Shown one piece after another: positions 53,381-62,452 of a stretch of 64,000 bases of DNA. Below the pieces are notes generated by a model. The model was not told where the DNA came from and made no database searches. It saw nothing but the letters and a program-made list of their open reading frames with translations. Position numbers and translations under genes: made by a program. The stretch's first letter is position 1; every line of letters begins with the position of its first letter. Origin of the DNA: Betaproteobacteria bacterium (GTDB taxonomy: Bacteria; Pseudomonadota; Gammaproteobacteria; Burkholderiales; SG8-41); NCBI GenBank assembly GCA_947486575.1, contig CANKUB010000005.1, forward strand, positions 25,500-89,499, in the 5' to 3' direction.

Positions 53381-54184
53381 TTACGTAACTATTTGTTTTA
53401 ATTGAAGTTTTTGTATGTCCCGTACGATGTGCTGCTGGCGTCTACTGACCGCGATACGTTCGTCCAAACCCTTAAGTAATATATCCCAGTGGCCTGCGTC
53501 ACCTGCTGCGCTGTCGCCCGCACCGAGCGGCATGGCGCGTTCGAAGCCCTTGATTGCTGCGCGTGCGACGAGGCAACTGCGATGCACACGCACATAGTGC
53601 TCGCTGAATTCTTCTTCCAGTTTGGTGAGCGATTCATCCAGCAAAAATTCGCGCTCGCGTGTGCGCGCAGTGACATACTTTAATTCGGCACGCAGATACA
53701 AAATATCGACCACCGGAATCAAATGCACCTTGCCGCGCTCGCTGGCTGAGAGCGCTGTGCGCGGCGTGCGGCGCAATTCGGCCAGGGCTTCAGGATTGGG
53801 TGCGCGTGATTTATGCACCAGCGCCAGCGCCTCCGCCAGCCGCGCCGCGCGTATCGGCTTTAACAAATAATCGATGGCGTGAAGATCAAACGCTTTCAGC
53901 GCGTAGGCATCATAGGCGGTGGCAAAAATGATCGCGGGTGGGTTATCGAGTTTGCGCAGATGCTGCGCCGTTTCGATGCCATCCATGCCAGGCATGCGCA
54001 CATCCAGTAACACCACGTCGCAGGCCCGCGCAGAAATCAGCTCGATGGCTGCGGCGCCGCTGGCAGCGTCACCGATGATTTCGAGCGGTTGTGTCGCTGC
54101 ACAGTCAGCCAGCAAATCGCGCAGGCGGCTGCGCGCGGGCGCTTCGTCGTCAACAATGGCGATACGCAAGGGCATCGGGGTCAT
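53381..54184 (-). CDS. LytTR-family response regulator (AlgR-like)
   Basis: A 267-residue two-domain regulator. The receiver domain has the acidic pair Asp12-Asp13, the phospho-acceptor Asp61 in VVLLDVRMPGMDGI and a Lys in YLLKPIRAARL. The C-terminal LytTR DNA-binding domain includes HLIPVVDILYLRAELKYVTART and FSEHYVRVHRSCLVARAAIKG. The start overlaps the kinase stop by four bases. The AlgZ/AlgR pair next to argH is a known gene order in pseudomonads. The gene ends inside a dispersed motif. Confidence 0.93.
   Translation of the reverse strand: MTPMPLRIAIVDDEAPARSRLRDLLADCAATQPLEIIGDAASGAAAIELISARACDVVLLDVRMPGMDGIETAQHLRKLDNPPAIIFATAYDAYALKAFDLHAIDYLLKPIRAARLAEALALVHKSRAPNPEALAELRRTPRTALSASERGKVHLIPVVDILYLRAELKYVTARTREREFLLDESLTKLEEEFSEHYVRVHRSCLVARAAIKGFERAMPLGAGDSAAGDAGHWDILLKGLDERIAVSRRQQHIVRDIQKLQLKQIVT
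53385..53401 (-). repeat. Dispersed AAAACAAATASTTA motif, copy 10, inside the lytTR gene end
   Basis: On the minus strand this reads TTAAAACAAATAGTTAC. It encodes the last residues (LKQIVT) of the LytTR response regulator. A shortened second copy (AAAAATACTTAC, about 53356-53367) lies at the start of the next gene. Confidence 0.72.
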
Positions 54185-55251
54185 GGTGATTTTTTTCGTT
54201 CATTGCGATTGGGCATAATGATATGCACCTGATAGGTGTCGCCAACCACGCGCGAGGTGAGGCTGGCTTCGGCATCAAAATGCAGCTGCAGGCGTTCGCG
54301 AATATTGCCGAGCGCCATTTTATTGCCGATGTGATTGTCGCTGCCGGGCGAATACGGATTGCGCAATACGGCATGTACCTCGTCGCGGCTGGCGTAAACA
54401 TGAATGCTCACGACACCGGGTTCGGTGCGCGGTTCAATGCCGTGGTAGACGGCGTTTTCGAGCAGCGGCTGCAACACCAGCGGCGGAATCAGCGCGTCGG
54501 CAGGCATGTTGTCGATATGCCATTCCACGTTGAGCCGCTCGCCGAGGCGCAATTGCTCCAGCCCCAGATATTGGCGACACAACTCAATCTCGCGCGCCAG
54601 TGGCGTCAGTTCGCGGTTGTCGGCCATCAGCACGCGGAAAAGCTCTGCCATATCCTCAAGTGCAGTTTCGGCGCGCTTGGGCTCCTGGCGTATCAACGAC
54701 AGCACGGCGTTGATACTGTTGAACAGAAAATGCGGACGAATGCGCGCCTGCAAAGCCTGCAAACGTGCTTCAGACAGCGCTGGTGAGAGTGCGCGCCCCC
54801 GGAGGTCAAAGTAGCACAACAGCATCGTCGTTACCAGCCCCACCAGCAGCCAATAGCGTTCAATGCCCGATAAATTGATCGGCAAATGGTTGCGTGTGGC
54901 CGAATACAGCGCTGTGGTTAATAGCAAAGCCAGCGCAATTACCGCTGCTGCGCCTGCCACAAAGGGAAGCCGCGCCAGAGTGCCGTTTAAAACATACAGT
55001 GCCACCAGCGTCAGCAGTAAAAGCGGTTCCACCAGCGCGGCAACCTCCATCAATTGCTCGCCGGTCGCGGCGAGCGTCGGGCTTTTGAGAACGACCGCCA
55101 CCAGTGCGACGATATGCACACTGAGCAAGATGCGCAGCAGAATGCCCAGATTGCGAAAATTGGGCAGCGCACCGCTATAGGCGTTCTGCGACATGCGGGT
55201 CAGCGTTTGCCCTGCGTGAGCACGCGTGTTTTGATTTATACTCTGCGTCAT
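54181..55251 (-). CDS. LytS/AlgZ-type sensor histidine kinase
   Basis: A kinase of about 356 residues with about four membrane helices (residues 35-150) and a short cytoplasmic kinase region. The phospho-acceptor His (about 174) lies in [23 protein letters not shown], the pattern of the His_kinase family, and the ATPase motifs [16 protein letters not shown] and [15 protein letters not shown] follow. It controls the LytTR regulator encoded next. The ATG at 55251 is preferred over a GTG six bases upstream. It is divergent from argH. Confidence 0.92.
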   Translation of the reverse strand: MTQSINQNTRAHAGQTLTRMSQNAYSGALPNFRNLGILLRILLSVHIVALVAVVLKSPTLAATGEQLMEVAALVEPLLLLTLVALYVLNGTLARLPFVAGAAAVIALALLLTTALYSATRNHLPINLSGIERYWLLVGLVTTMLLCYFDLRGRALSPALSEARLQALQARIRPHFLFNSINAVLSLIRQEPKRAETALEDMAELFRVLMADNRELTPLAREIELCRQYLGLEQLRLGERLNVEWHIDNMPADALIPPLVLQPLLENAVYHGIEPRTEPGVVSIHVYASRDEVHAVLRNPYSPGSDNHIGNKMALGNIRERLQLHFDAEASLTSRVVGDTYQVHIIMPNRNERKKSP

Positions 55252-55310
55252 GGTCACATCATACTATCAGCAGATTACGTCGCGTTCATTGTACGACTCA
55301 CGTTTCGATT

Positions 55311-56735
55311 ATGTCCGCGCAAATTAAGTCGTCCGGCGCACCCGCGCAATCTTCCGCTCCGGCAAATAAACCCTGGTCTGGCCGTTTTAACGAACCCGTG
55401 TCAGATTTGGTGAAGCGCTTTACGGCGTCAGTGGGCTTTGATCAACGGCTGGCGGAGTTTGACATCGACGGTTCGATTGCGCATGCACGCATGCTGCGCG
55501 CGGTGGAAATTATCAGTACCGAAGATCTCGCGTCGATAGAGCGTGGCCTGAGCGAGATACGCAGCGAAATTCGCGCGGGCACCTTCAACTGGTCGCTTGA
55601 TCTCGAAGACGTGCATCTGAATATCGAGCGGCGTCTCACCGACCTGGTGGGTGATGCGGGCAAGCGACTGCACACCGCACGCTCGCGCAACGATCAGGTG
55701 GCGACGGACATCCGCTTGTATCTGCGTGCCGCGATTGATTACATCAGTGATCAAATCCGTGCGCTGCAAACGGCATTGCTGGATCTGGCTGATAAACACA
55801 CTGACACCGTGATGCCGGGCTTTACGCATTTGCAGGTAGCGCAACCGGTATCGTTCGGTCATCATTTGATGGCGTACTACGAAATGCTCGCGCGCGATGC
55901 TTCACGTTACGCGGATTGCCGCAAGCGTGTGAACCGGCTGCCGTTGGGCGCGGCAGCGCTGGCGGGCACCTCGTATCCGATTGATCGGCAGATGGTGGCC
56001 AAGGCGCTGGAGTTCGACGGCGTGTGCGAAAACTCGCTGGATGCGGTGTCTGACCGTGATTTTGCGATTGAGTTTTGCGCCTGCGCCGCGCTGACCATGA
56101 CGCACCTGTCGCGCTTTTGCGAAGAACTGATTTTGTGGATGAGCCCGCGGTTCGCATTCATTGATATTGCCGACCGGTTTTGCACCGGTTCGTCGATCAT
56201 GCCGCAGAAGAAAAATCCGGACGTGGCGGAATTGATACGAGGCAAAACCGGGCGTGTGAACGGCCATCTCGTTGCGTTGCTGACGTTGATGAAAGGCCAG
56301 CCGCTGGCCTATAACAAGGACAATCAGGAAGACAAAGAACCGCTGTTCGACACCATTGATACCGTCAGCACCAGCCTCGCGGTATTCACCGAAATGGTTC
56401 CCGGCATCAGTGTGGACAAAGACGCCATGCGCGCCGCGGCGGCGCAGGGTTTTGCTACGGCTACCGACCTGGCCGATTATCTGGTGCGTAAAGGCTTGCC
56501 GTTTCGTGAGGCGCACGAAGCGGTTGCGCAGGCAGTGCGTTTTTGCGAAGTCCGCAAGTGTGATCTAGCCGAATTGAATTTGCAGGAATTACAGCAATTT
56601 TCGCCGCTGATCAGCGACGATGTTTACGCCTCGCTCACACTCGACGGCGCGTTAACCGCGCGCTCTCATATCGGCGGCACGGCGCCTGCGCGGGTCAAGT
56701 CGGCGATTGCGAAGGCGCGCAAGGCGTTGAAATAG
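55311..56735 (+). CDS. argH: Argininosuccinate lyase
   Basis: A 474-residue enzyme of the aspartase/fumarase superfamily which splits argininosuccinate to arginine and fumarate. The signature [12 protein letters not shown] is at residues 292-303, with WSGRF-like [19 protein letters not shown] at the start and [13 protein letters not shown] near residue 118. It is divergent from the AlgZ-like kinase, 59 bases apart. The first 20 residues are Ala/Pro/Ser-rich, longer than usual. Confidence 0.97.
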   Translation: MSAQIKSSGAPAQSSAPANKPWSGRFNEPVSDLVKRFTASVGFDQRLAEFDIDGSIAHARMLRAVEIISTEDLASIERGLSEIRSEIRAGTFNWSLDLEDVHLNIERRLTDLVGDAGKRLHTARSRNDQVATDIRLYLRAAIDYISDQIRALQTALLDLADKHTDTVMPGFTHLQVAQPVSFGHHLMAYYEMLARDASRYADCRKRVNRLPLGAAALAGTSYPIDRQMVAKALEFDGVCENSLDAVSDRDFAIEFCACAALTMTHLSRFCEELILWMSPRFAFIDIADRFCTGSSIMPQKKNPDVAELIRGKTGRVNGHLVALLTLMKGQPLAYNKDNQEDKEPLFDTIDTVSTSLAVFTEMVPGISVDKDAMRAAAAQGFATATDLADYLVRKGLPFREAHEAVAQAVRFCEVRKCDLAELNLQELQQFSPLISDDVYASLTLDGALTARSHIGGTAPARVKSAIAKARKALK

Positions 56736-56742
56736 CTGCTGC

Positions 56743-57171
56743 TTAATAGCGGCCGCGTCGCGGAACGCTGGTGGAATCCTGATACTGCAGGGCAGCAGGA
56801 TTATTGCAATCGGTTCCACGCTGACGCTCGCATTCTGCCTTGAGCACCAATTGACGTTGCTCCTGTGCGGATAGTCCGTTTTGCCCCTGCCCGGAGGACG
56901 AGTAATACGGCTGTGATGTTTGCCCCGAGTAGCGGCGCGGGTCGTCGTAGGGCGAATAACCGTTGACCGATCCGCCGCGGCCGCGCTGTGCGGGCGCAAT
57001 GTCCACTTTCTTTGCCTCTTTGCCGTCCACGGGCGGCGTCTGCGAATACGTTACGTTGCCATCTTTGTCGACCACTTTGTACGCTTTGCGCTCTTGTGCT
57101 GTCACCGACACGCTGGCCATCAAGGTCAACATTAGCAGCGCGGCAAGGCGCTTTATTACGAAAGGCGGCAT
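56743..57171 (-). CDS. DUF4124 domain periplasmic protein
   Basis: A protein of about 142 residues with a signal ending at VTAQE. The next part, AYKVVDKDGNVTYSQTPP, is the DUF4124 pattern; the rest is low-complexity, rich in Gly, Ser, Gln and Tyr, with a CerqrgtDC Cys pair near the end. The function of the domain is unknown. The start at 57171 is chosen for the signal peptide; the open frame extends to 57336. It converges with argH with eight bases between the stops. Confidence 0.82.
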   Translation of the reverse strand: MPPFVIKRLAALLMLTLMASVSVTAQERKAYKVVDKDGNVTYSQTPPVDGKEAKKVDIAPAQRGRGGSVNGYSPYDDPRRYSGQTSQPYYSSSGQGQNGLSAQEQRQLVLKAECERQRGTDCNNPAALQYQDSTSVPRRGRY

Positions 57172-57190
57172 AATAATTTTCTCATTAAAA

Positions 57191-57937
57191 TCAACAAGAT
57201 AGTGATCTTCCGTACCTGTCACGCTCGATGCGGCATAGCTCGGCCCGATCACGCGCCAACTGCTGACGTGAAGCGGCAGCGGCTTGCGCTTCCTCGCGCC
57301 GGATGCGCATTTCCTCGGATCGTCTGGCCGTGTCATCGCGTCGCGCCTGGTCGCGATCGACAGCAGTGTATGCCCGGTTGGTTACATCATTGATACGATT
57401 ATCGCGCTGATATTGACGCACATCCGCATCGCGTTCGCGACGCTGTTGTGTTGCGTCCATACGCTCGGTGCGTTCACGATCGCGTTCGCGTTGCAGTGCC
57501 ATGCGTTCGCTCTCGGCTTCTGCACGCGCTTTTGTTTCGGCCTCGCGAGCTTTGGCAACTGCGATAACTTTGTCGGCTTCAATGCGCGCCCGCTCTTTCT
57601 GATGCTTAAAATAAAACCCGCTGACACCCATCACAATAACGCCGACGATAATCATTTTTGGCACTGTCCAGAACGGTTCGAGCGTTTCCACCGGTCGGAT
57701 GGGTGTGAACGAACGCATCATCAGCTTGCGGTCATACTGCGCGCGCTTTTCAGCATCGCCCAGCGTCAGGAACGCAAGTTTTACCGCGTCCAATTGCACG
57801 CGCGCATGCGGCTTGTTTGCGTTGTTTTCGTTGGCTGTATCGAATTTCTCGGCCATGCGCTCATAGGCGGCAGTGATCGTTTCGTTCGATGCGGAACTGC
57901 TGACTTCCAGCACGTCATACAAAGTTGATTCGGCCAC
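57191..57937 (-). CDS. J-domain-like membrane protein lacking HPD
   Basis: A 248-residue protein. The first 70 residues follow a J-domain: TLYDVLEVSSSASNETITAAYERMAEKF for helices I-II and LAFLTLGDAEKRAQYDRKL for helices III-IV. The loop that should hold HPD reads TANENNANKPHA, so DnaK activation is doubtful. A membrane helix follows (about 88-106), then a long charged coiled coil rich in Arg, Glu and Ala. The start is GTG with AAGGA upstream. Function unknown. Confidence 0.78.
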   Translation of the reverse strand: MAESTLYDVLEVSSSASNETITAAYERMAEKFDTANENNANKPHARVQLDAVKLAFLTLGDAEKRAQYDRKLMMRSFTPIRPVETLEPFWTVPKMIIVGVIVMGVSGFYFKHQKERARIEADKVIAVAKAREAETKARAEAESERMALQRERDRERTERMDATQQRRERDADVRQYQRDNRINDVTNRAYTAVDRDQARRDDTARRSEEMRIRREEAQAAAASRQQLARDRAELCRIERDRYGRSLSC

Positions 57938-58349
57938 GATGTCTTTTCCTTGCTATCTGAATTCTTTTGCGCTGAGCTTGCGCGACTTCTGTAACAGTCG
58001 GCGCGGTTGCCTGATCGCATCACTCCAGAAGGGTTCGGCAAGTTTCTGCTTGAGCATCATGTCAATCACGGTAGGTTGCTGGATTTGACCGTGCCACGCA
58101 GCGCGTCGTCGATAACGTTCGTCTATTAGTCGTGGCCGCTCGCGCGCTCGCGTATGGGGCCGGGTGGTTGTCCTCTGGCAGGAGAGGCAGATTATACGCG
58201 AACACTGTTTGAAAAATAAAGTTACGCATCATCAATAGGTCAATAATTAGTATTATAAACAATAGGTTGCATGATATTCTGCTTCGCGTCTCACGCAACT
58301 AATGCCTGTGACAATGCAGCTACAATGCGGGTTTTAGGTGGATATTGCC
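57938..58349. other. 412-base stretch with a possible small ORF and a promoter-like site
   Basis: On the minus strand a 35-codon frame (58060-57953, MMLKQKLAEPFWSDAIRQ at the start) precedes the J-like gene; it is not recognised and could be chance. A TATAAT (minus strand, 58196-58191) lies further upstream with only a weak -35 region, and would drive the J-like gene leftward. On the plus side, an AAACAATAGGTT stretch at 58258-58269 is a weak variant of the dispersed motif. Nothing else stands out. Confidence 0.4.
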
Positions 58350-59120
58350 ATGCCCGGCTTTGAGCAGTTGTCGTTCATTACCATCGCCTGGGTTGCATTG
58401 GTGCTGGCATTGTCGGGCATCGTGCAGGGTGCGCTGGGGTTGGGCTTTCCCATTCTGGCTACGCCCATGATCGCAGCGGTTACAGATATGCGTACCGCCG
58501 TAATACTGGTGTTGCTGCCGTGTGTGGCTACTACGGTGACCAATATCGTCATGTCCGGCCCGTTCTTGCACACGCTGCGGCGATACTGGTTCATGCCGCT
58601 GTGCATGTTCGCGGGGGCGGGGATGGGCGCGCGGTTGTTTGTGGCGTACCCGCAGTTTCCCTATGCGCTGCTGCTGGCTGGCGTGATAGCGCTGTATCTC
58701 TATCTCAACCACCTGGGAGGCATTGAATGGGCGTTCGTCGCGCGCCATCGCGTCGCTGCAGGCGTTGGTTTTGGCCTATTGGCGGGGCTGTCGGAAGGCA
58801 GTGCCAACATCGCCGCGCCGCCGCTCTTGATGTATTTGCTTTCCCTCAACGTAGATCGAACGGCGTTCGTGCAAATACTCAACCTGTGTTTCACCGTAGG
58901 CAAGCCCACGCAAATGGCGATCCTGACGCTCGAAGGTGGCGTCACCTGGACGCAATGGGCGGTGACGCTGCCATTTGCAGTCATCGCAACTGGCGCAACC
59001 ATCGTCGGCATTAACAGGCGTGACGCTATCGACGCTAAAACCTATCGGCGCTGGTTGTTACGCCTGCTGTTTGTGATTGCGCTGGTGCTGGTCATACAGT
59101 ATGCGCTGGGTGCGGGTTAG
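58350..59120 (+). CDS. TSUP (TauE/SafE) family membrane transporter
   Basis: A protein of about 256 residues with eight hydrophobic helices in two similar halves. The first half has SGIVQGALGLGFPILATPM and the second LAGLSEGSANIAAPPLLMYLLSLN, the paired glycine-rich motifs of the family. TSUP carriers move sulfite, sulfoacetate or other small organic sulfur anions. The gene is 20 kb from the sox genes, so a link is not shown. A GTG at 58338 is an alternative start. It converges with grxD over a shared hairpin. Confidence 0.87.
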   Translation: MPGFEQLSFITIAWVALVLALSGIVQGALGLGFPILATPMIAAVTDMRTAVILVLLPCVATTVTNIVMSGPFLHTLRRYWFMPLCMFAGAGMGARLFVAYPQFPYALLLAGVIALYLYLNHLGGIEWAFVARHRVAAGVGFGLLAGLSEGSANIAAPPLLMYLLSLNVDRTAFVQILNLCFTVGKPTQMAILTLEGGVTWTQWAVTLPFAVIATGATIVGINRRDAIDAKTYRRWLLRLLFVIALVLVIQYALGAG

Positions 59121-59190
59121 CGTCAGGATCGCAGGTTGCTGATGTGGCTACTGCAATTTACGTTCGATGCGCAAATGAAGCGTGAATGAA

Positions 59191-59217
59191 AAAAGGCTCT
59201 GTTGAACAGAGCCTTTT
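59191..59217. terminator. Bidirectional intrinsic terminator
   Basis: AAAAGGCTCTGTT and AACAGAGCCTTTT form a 12-13-base stem with almost no loop, flanked by A and T runs. It lies between the convergent TSUP and grxD genes. Confidence 0.9.
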
Positions 59218-59247
59218 CACGTCGTGCGTTGGCGTGCTGTCGGTGCG

Positions 59248-59553
59248 TTACTTCAGAAGCTTTTGCAGCTCACCATTCTGGTACATCTCGGTCACGATGT
59301 CCGAGCCGCCAACGAATTCGCCATTCACATACAGCTGTGGAATTGTCGGCCAGTTGGAAAACTCCTTGATGCCCTGGCGAATTTCCGGATTCTCCAGCAC
59401 GTTGACTGAGGCGATGTCCGCGACGCCGCACTCACGCAGAATATTTATAGCGTTGGCCGAAAAGCCGCACTGCGGAAAATCCGGCGAGCCTTTCATGTAA
59501 AGCATGACTTTGTTTTTGGTAATTTGTGCTTTGATATCTTCTTGAGCGCTCAT
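59248..59553 (-). CDS. grxD: Monothiol glutaredoxin Grx4 type
   Basis: A 101-residue glutaredoxin with the monothiol CGFS motif (Cys29) which, with glutathione, carries Fe-S clusters and hands them to target proteins. [34 protein letters not shown] are family hallmarks. The ATG at 59553 is preferred; upstream frame to 59565 adds only four residues. It lies downstream of prmC, as in many betaproteobacteria, and ends at a hairpin. Confidence 0.96.
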   Translation of the reverse strand: MSAQEDIKAQITKNKVMLYMKGSPDFPQCGFSANAINILRECGVADIASVNVLENPEIRQGIKEFSNWPTIPQLYVNGEFVGGSDIVTEMYQNGELQKLLK

Positions 59554-59609
59554 GGGGTTCTCCAAAATCTGTTCTGTAAAAGTCTATATCCGACAAATTC
59601 AATAGGGTA

Positions 59610-60458
59610 TTAGTTTACCGGTACTGGCCGTGTGTCGTCAAACGTGCCGCCGCTCACCCGCTCAATCCCCGCAAGATCGCGCCACGATTGCACTTCTGCA
59701 TAGCCAGCGGCGCGCAAGCGGTTACGGCAGCTAGCCGCTTGATCGTGACCATGCTCCATCAACAGCCATGCGCCACGATTCAGATGGGCGCGCGCGCCGT
59801 CCACTATGGCGTTAAGGCAGGCGTAGCCATCGAGTGAGGCCGACAGCGCCGATGCCGGTTCAAAGCGCAGATCGCCTTGTGCAAGGTGCGCGTCGCCCTC
59901 GGCCACATAGGGTGGGTTGGATACGATCAGATCATATTTTTCACCACGGTCCTCGTGTAGTGCGTCAAACCAGTCACCCGTTTTGAATGCAACATTTCGC
60001 GCCCCCAGTTGCTGCGCATTCTGGCGTGCGAGCGTCAGCGCCGCTGCCGATTTGTCCGTGGCTGTCAGTTGCGCCGTGTGGCGCTCGAGCGCGATGCTGA
60101 TGGCGATGCAGCCGCTGCCGGTGCCCAGATCAAGCACGCGTTTCGCTTCATTGCGTGGCAGGCGTTCCAGTGTCAGTTCAACCAGCAACTCGGTTTCCGG
60201 TCGCGGTATCAGCACCGCGGGTGAAACTGCGAATGTGCGCCCGTAAAATTCACGCTCGCCCACCAGATACGCCACAGGCTCTCCTGCGGCACGTCGCGCG
60301 ACCAGCGCAGCAAATTTCTCTGCATGATCCGCAGCCAGCGCATCACTGGCGTGCGCGATGAGATGCGCGTCGCTCACGCCGAGTGTTGTGCGCAACAAAA
60401 CGCGCGCATCAACAGCGTCGATTGCGCTGTGCCGCAAGAGCATTGCGATGGTAGTCAT
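59610..60458 (-). CDS. prmC: Peptide chain release factor N5-glutamine methyltransferase
   Basis: A 282-residue SAM enzyme that methylates the Gln of the GGQ motif in release factors. VLDLGTGSGCIAI (about 108-120) binds SAM and NPPY (181-184) is the amide-methyltransferase motif; IPRPETELLVE is also typical. It works on the product of prfA, two genes upstream. Its ATG is part of a dispersed motif copy (60457-60473) and no Shine-Dalgarno sequence is visible. Confidence 0.95.
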   Translation of the reverse strand: MTTIAMLLRHSAIDAVDARVLLRTTLGVSDAHLIAHASDALAADHAEKFAALVARRAAGEPVAYLVGEREFYGRTFAVSPAVLIPRPETELLVELTLERLPRNEAKRVLDLGTGSGCIAISIALERHTAQLTATDKSAAALTLARQNAQQLGARNVAFKTGDWFDALHEDRGEKYDLIVSNPPYVAEGDAHLAQGDLRFEPASALSASLDGYACLNAIVDGARAHLNRGAWLLMEHGHDQAASCRNRLRAAGYAEVQSWRDLAGIERVSGGTFDDTRPVPVN

Positions 60459-60473
60459 AAGTATCTGTTTTTA
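60457..60473 (-). repeat. Dispersed AAAACARATACTTA motif, copy 11, overlapping a start codon
   Basis: On the minus strand this reads TAAAAACAGATACTTAT, with one G in the second A run. Its last bases are the A and T of the prmC start codon, and it lies eight bases past the stop of the EamA gene. Confidence 0.75.
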
Positions 60474-60481
60474 AACAAGTT

Positions 60482-61336
60482 TTATGCGGAAAGCAAAGCT
60501 GCCACACCGCCCGCCATGAGCGCGACGCCAATCATCAGCCGCGCACTCAGCCTTTCTTCGCGCAAAATAACGCTGTTGAGCAGCAGCGTAAACAGCGGGT
60601 ACGTCGCGGCAATCGGTGACACGATGTTAACTGCGCCATGATCAAGCGCCGTGTAAAGCGCGAGCACAGCAGTCGAGTTGAATAGCCCCGTGAGCACAAA
60701 CCACAGCACGCCGCGCTGCGTGTAGACGCGCGATTCGGGTCGGCGGCTGCGTGCGGCGATGATCCAGATGACGACAGTCGACACGGAATAACCGAGCAAC
60801 ACCGCCGCATACGGATTTGGCCACCACAGCAATCCGGCTTTGGCGATGACCTGGGCGAGCGCACGCAGCGCGGCGGCAAGCCACGCGACCCATGAGCCCC
60901 ACGCAGTGCCTTGCTGAACGTCACTGCTGCCGCGCCATACCAGCACCACCGATCCGGCCACAATAGCCAGTGTCGCGCCGCTCTGTGTCAGCCCCGGCGC
61001 TTCGCCGAGAAATAGCATGGCACCGAGTACGGCGAACAGTGGCGCCGTGCTGCCGATGGCGCCAGCGATAGTGGGCCCCATACGGCGGTTAGCTTCATAC
61101 GCGAGCAATGTCACCGCCACCGGAAAAAACAAGCCCAGTGTGGCGAACACACCCGCTGCCCGCACGTTCCACTCACCAAAACCATGCAGTGGCAAAAGCA
61201 GCCAAAACAATGCCGCAGCGGAAGGTATGCTGATCTTCGCACCCGCAAGGCCGTCCATGTGGCGCAAGCCGAACTGCGTGGTTACGAGTGCTGCCGCGAA
61301 TAGCGCCGCCGCGAGCAGTGCCAGCGCAGCCGCCAT
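60482..61336 (-). CDS. EamA/DMT family transporter
   Basis: A protein of about 284 residues with ten hydrophobic helices in two EamA halves; the ends of the halves carry GAMLFLGEAPGLTQSGATLAIVAG and NSVILREERLSARLMIGVALMAGG. Such carriers move amino acids, nucleotide sugars or other metabolites. The ATG at 61336 has GGAG upstream; a TTG at 61351 sits next to the prfA stop. It separates prfA from prmC, which are adjacent in many relatives. Confidence 0.87.
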   Translation of the reverse strand: MAAALALLAAALFAAALVTTQFGLRHMDGLAGAKISIPSAAALFWLLLPLHGFGEWNVRAAGVFATLGLFFPVAVTLLAYEANRRMGPTIAGAIGSTAPLFAVLGAMLFLGEAPGLTQSGATLAIVAGSVVLVWRGSSDVQQGTAWGSWVAWLAAALRALAQVIAKAGLLWWPNPYAAVLLGYSVSTVVIWIIAARSRRPESRVYTQRGVLWFVLTGLFNSTAVLALYTALDHGAVNIVSPIAATYPLFTLLLNSVILREERLSARLMIGVALMAGGVAALLSA

Positions 61337-61351
61337 CACGGCTCCGCGCAA

Positions 61352-62443
61352 CTACGCCGGCTGCATTTCTTCAGCAAGTTGCGCGAGCTGCTCTGCCTGA
61401 TGCTCAGCGGCGAGTGCGCCGGTGACATCATCGATATCGCCATCCATGATCTGCGCGATTTTATAGAGCGTGAGATTGATGCGATGATCGGTTACGCGCC
61501 CCTGCGGGAAATTGTAGGTGCGTATGCGCTCGGAACGATCGCCGCTGCCCACCAGTGATTTGCGTTCGGCGGCAATTTTTGAGTTTTGCTCGCGTACTTG
61601 CTTATCCTTGATGCGCGCAGCGAGCACCGACATTGCGCGTGCGCGGTTCTTATGCTGCGAGCGGTCATCCTGACACTCGACCACCGTGCCCGTAGGCAAG
61701 TGCGTGATACGAATCGCCGAATCGGTTTTGTTGATGTGCTGGCCGCCTGCACCCGACGCGCGAAAGGTGTCGATTTTCAGATCGGCCGGATTCAGCACCA
61801 CGTCGCTGACGTCTTCAACTTCTGCCAGTATCGCCACCGTGCAAGCCGAGGTATGCACGCGGCCCTGCGTTTCCGTTACCGGCACGCGCTGCACGCGATG
61901 CGCACCCGACTCAAACTTGAGTTTGGAATATGCGCCACGCCCGATAATTTTCGCGATAATTTCACGATAACCACCCAGGTCCGAGGCGCTTTGTGACATG
62001 ACTTCCACCTGCCAGCGATTGCGCTCGGCGTAGCGGCAATACATACGGAAGAGTTCCCCTGCGAACAGCGCTGCTTCGTCGCCGCCGGTGCCTGCGCGTA
62101 CTTCCAGAAAGATGTTGTTATCGTCGTTGGGATCTTTCGGAAGTAATTGTTTTTGCAGGTCTTTTTCTAGTGTTTCGAGCTTCGCACGAATCTCAGATTT
62201 TTCTGCTTCAGCGAACTCGCGCATCTCTGGGTCAGCCGCCATTTCCTCGGCGGCCTTCAAGTCACCCTCGCTTATTTCATATTCACGGTACAGCTCAACC
62301 ACCGGCCCAATCTCCGCACTTTCGCGCGTGAGCTTGCGATAGTTGTCCATATTGTCAGTGACGTTTTCCGCGCTCAACGTACGATTGATTTCTTCGAGTC
62401 GCCGTGAGAGTTGGGCGAGTTTTAAGGCGATGCTTTGCTTCAT
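61352..62443 (-). CDS. prfA: Peptide chain release factor 1
   Basis: A 363-residue factor that reads UAA and UAG. The PVT codon-recognition tripeptide is at residues 188-190 ([18 protein letters not shown]) and the catalytic GGQ at 233-235 in [11 protein letters not shown]. The motif [17 protein letters not shown] is also conserved. It starts nine bases past the hemA stop; the two form the classical hemA-prfA pair, with prmC close by. Confidence 0.97.
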   Translation of the reverse strand: MKQSIALKLAQLSRRLEEINRTLSAENVTDNMDNYRKLTRESAEIGPVVELYREYEISEGDLKAAEEMAADPEMREFAEAEKSEIRAKLETLEKDLQKQLLPKDPNDDNNIFLEVRAGTGGDEAALFAGELFRMYCRYAERNRWQVEVMSQSASDLGGYREIIAKIIGRGAYSKLKFESGAHRVQRVPVTETQGRVHTSACTVAILAEVEDVSDVVLNPADLKIDTFRASGAGGQHINKTDSAIRITHLPTGTVVECQDDRSQHKNRARAMSVLAARIKDKQVREQNSKIAAERKSLVGSGDRSERIRTYNFPQGRVTDHRINLTLYKIAQIMDGDIDDVTGALAAEHQAEQLAQLAEEMQPA

Positions 62444-62452
62444 CCGAGCGCC

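Noticed and set aside
1416..60473. The dispersed motif as a set of intrinsic terminators
   Set aside because: The T run is present in one orientation, but no copy has a stem before it, and copies occur in divergent promoter regions and directly at start codons.
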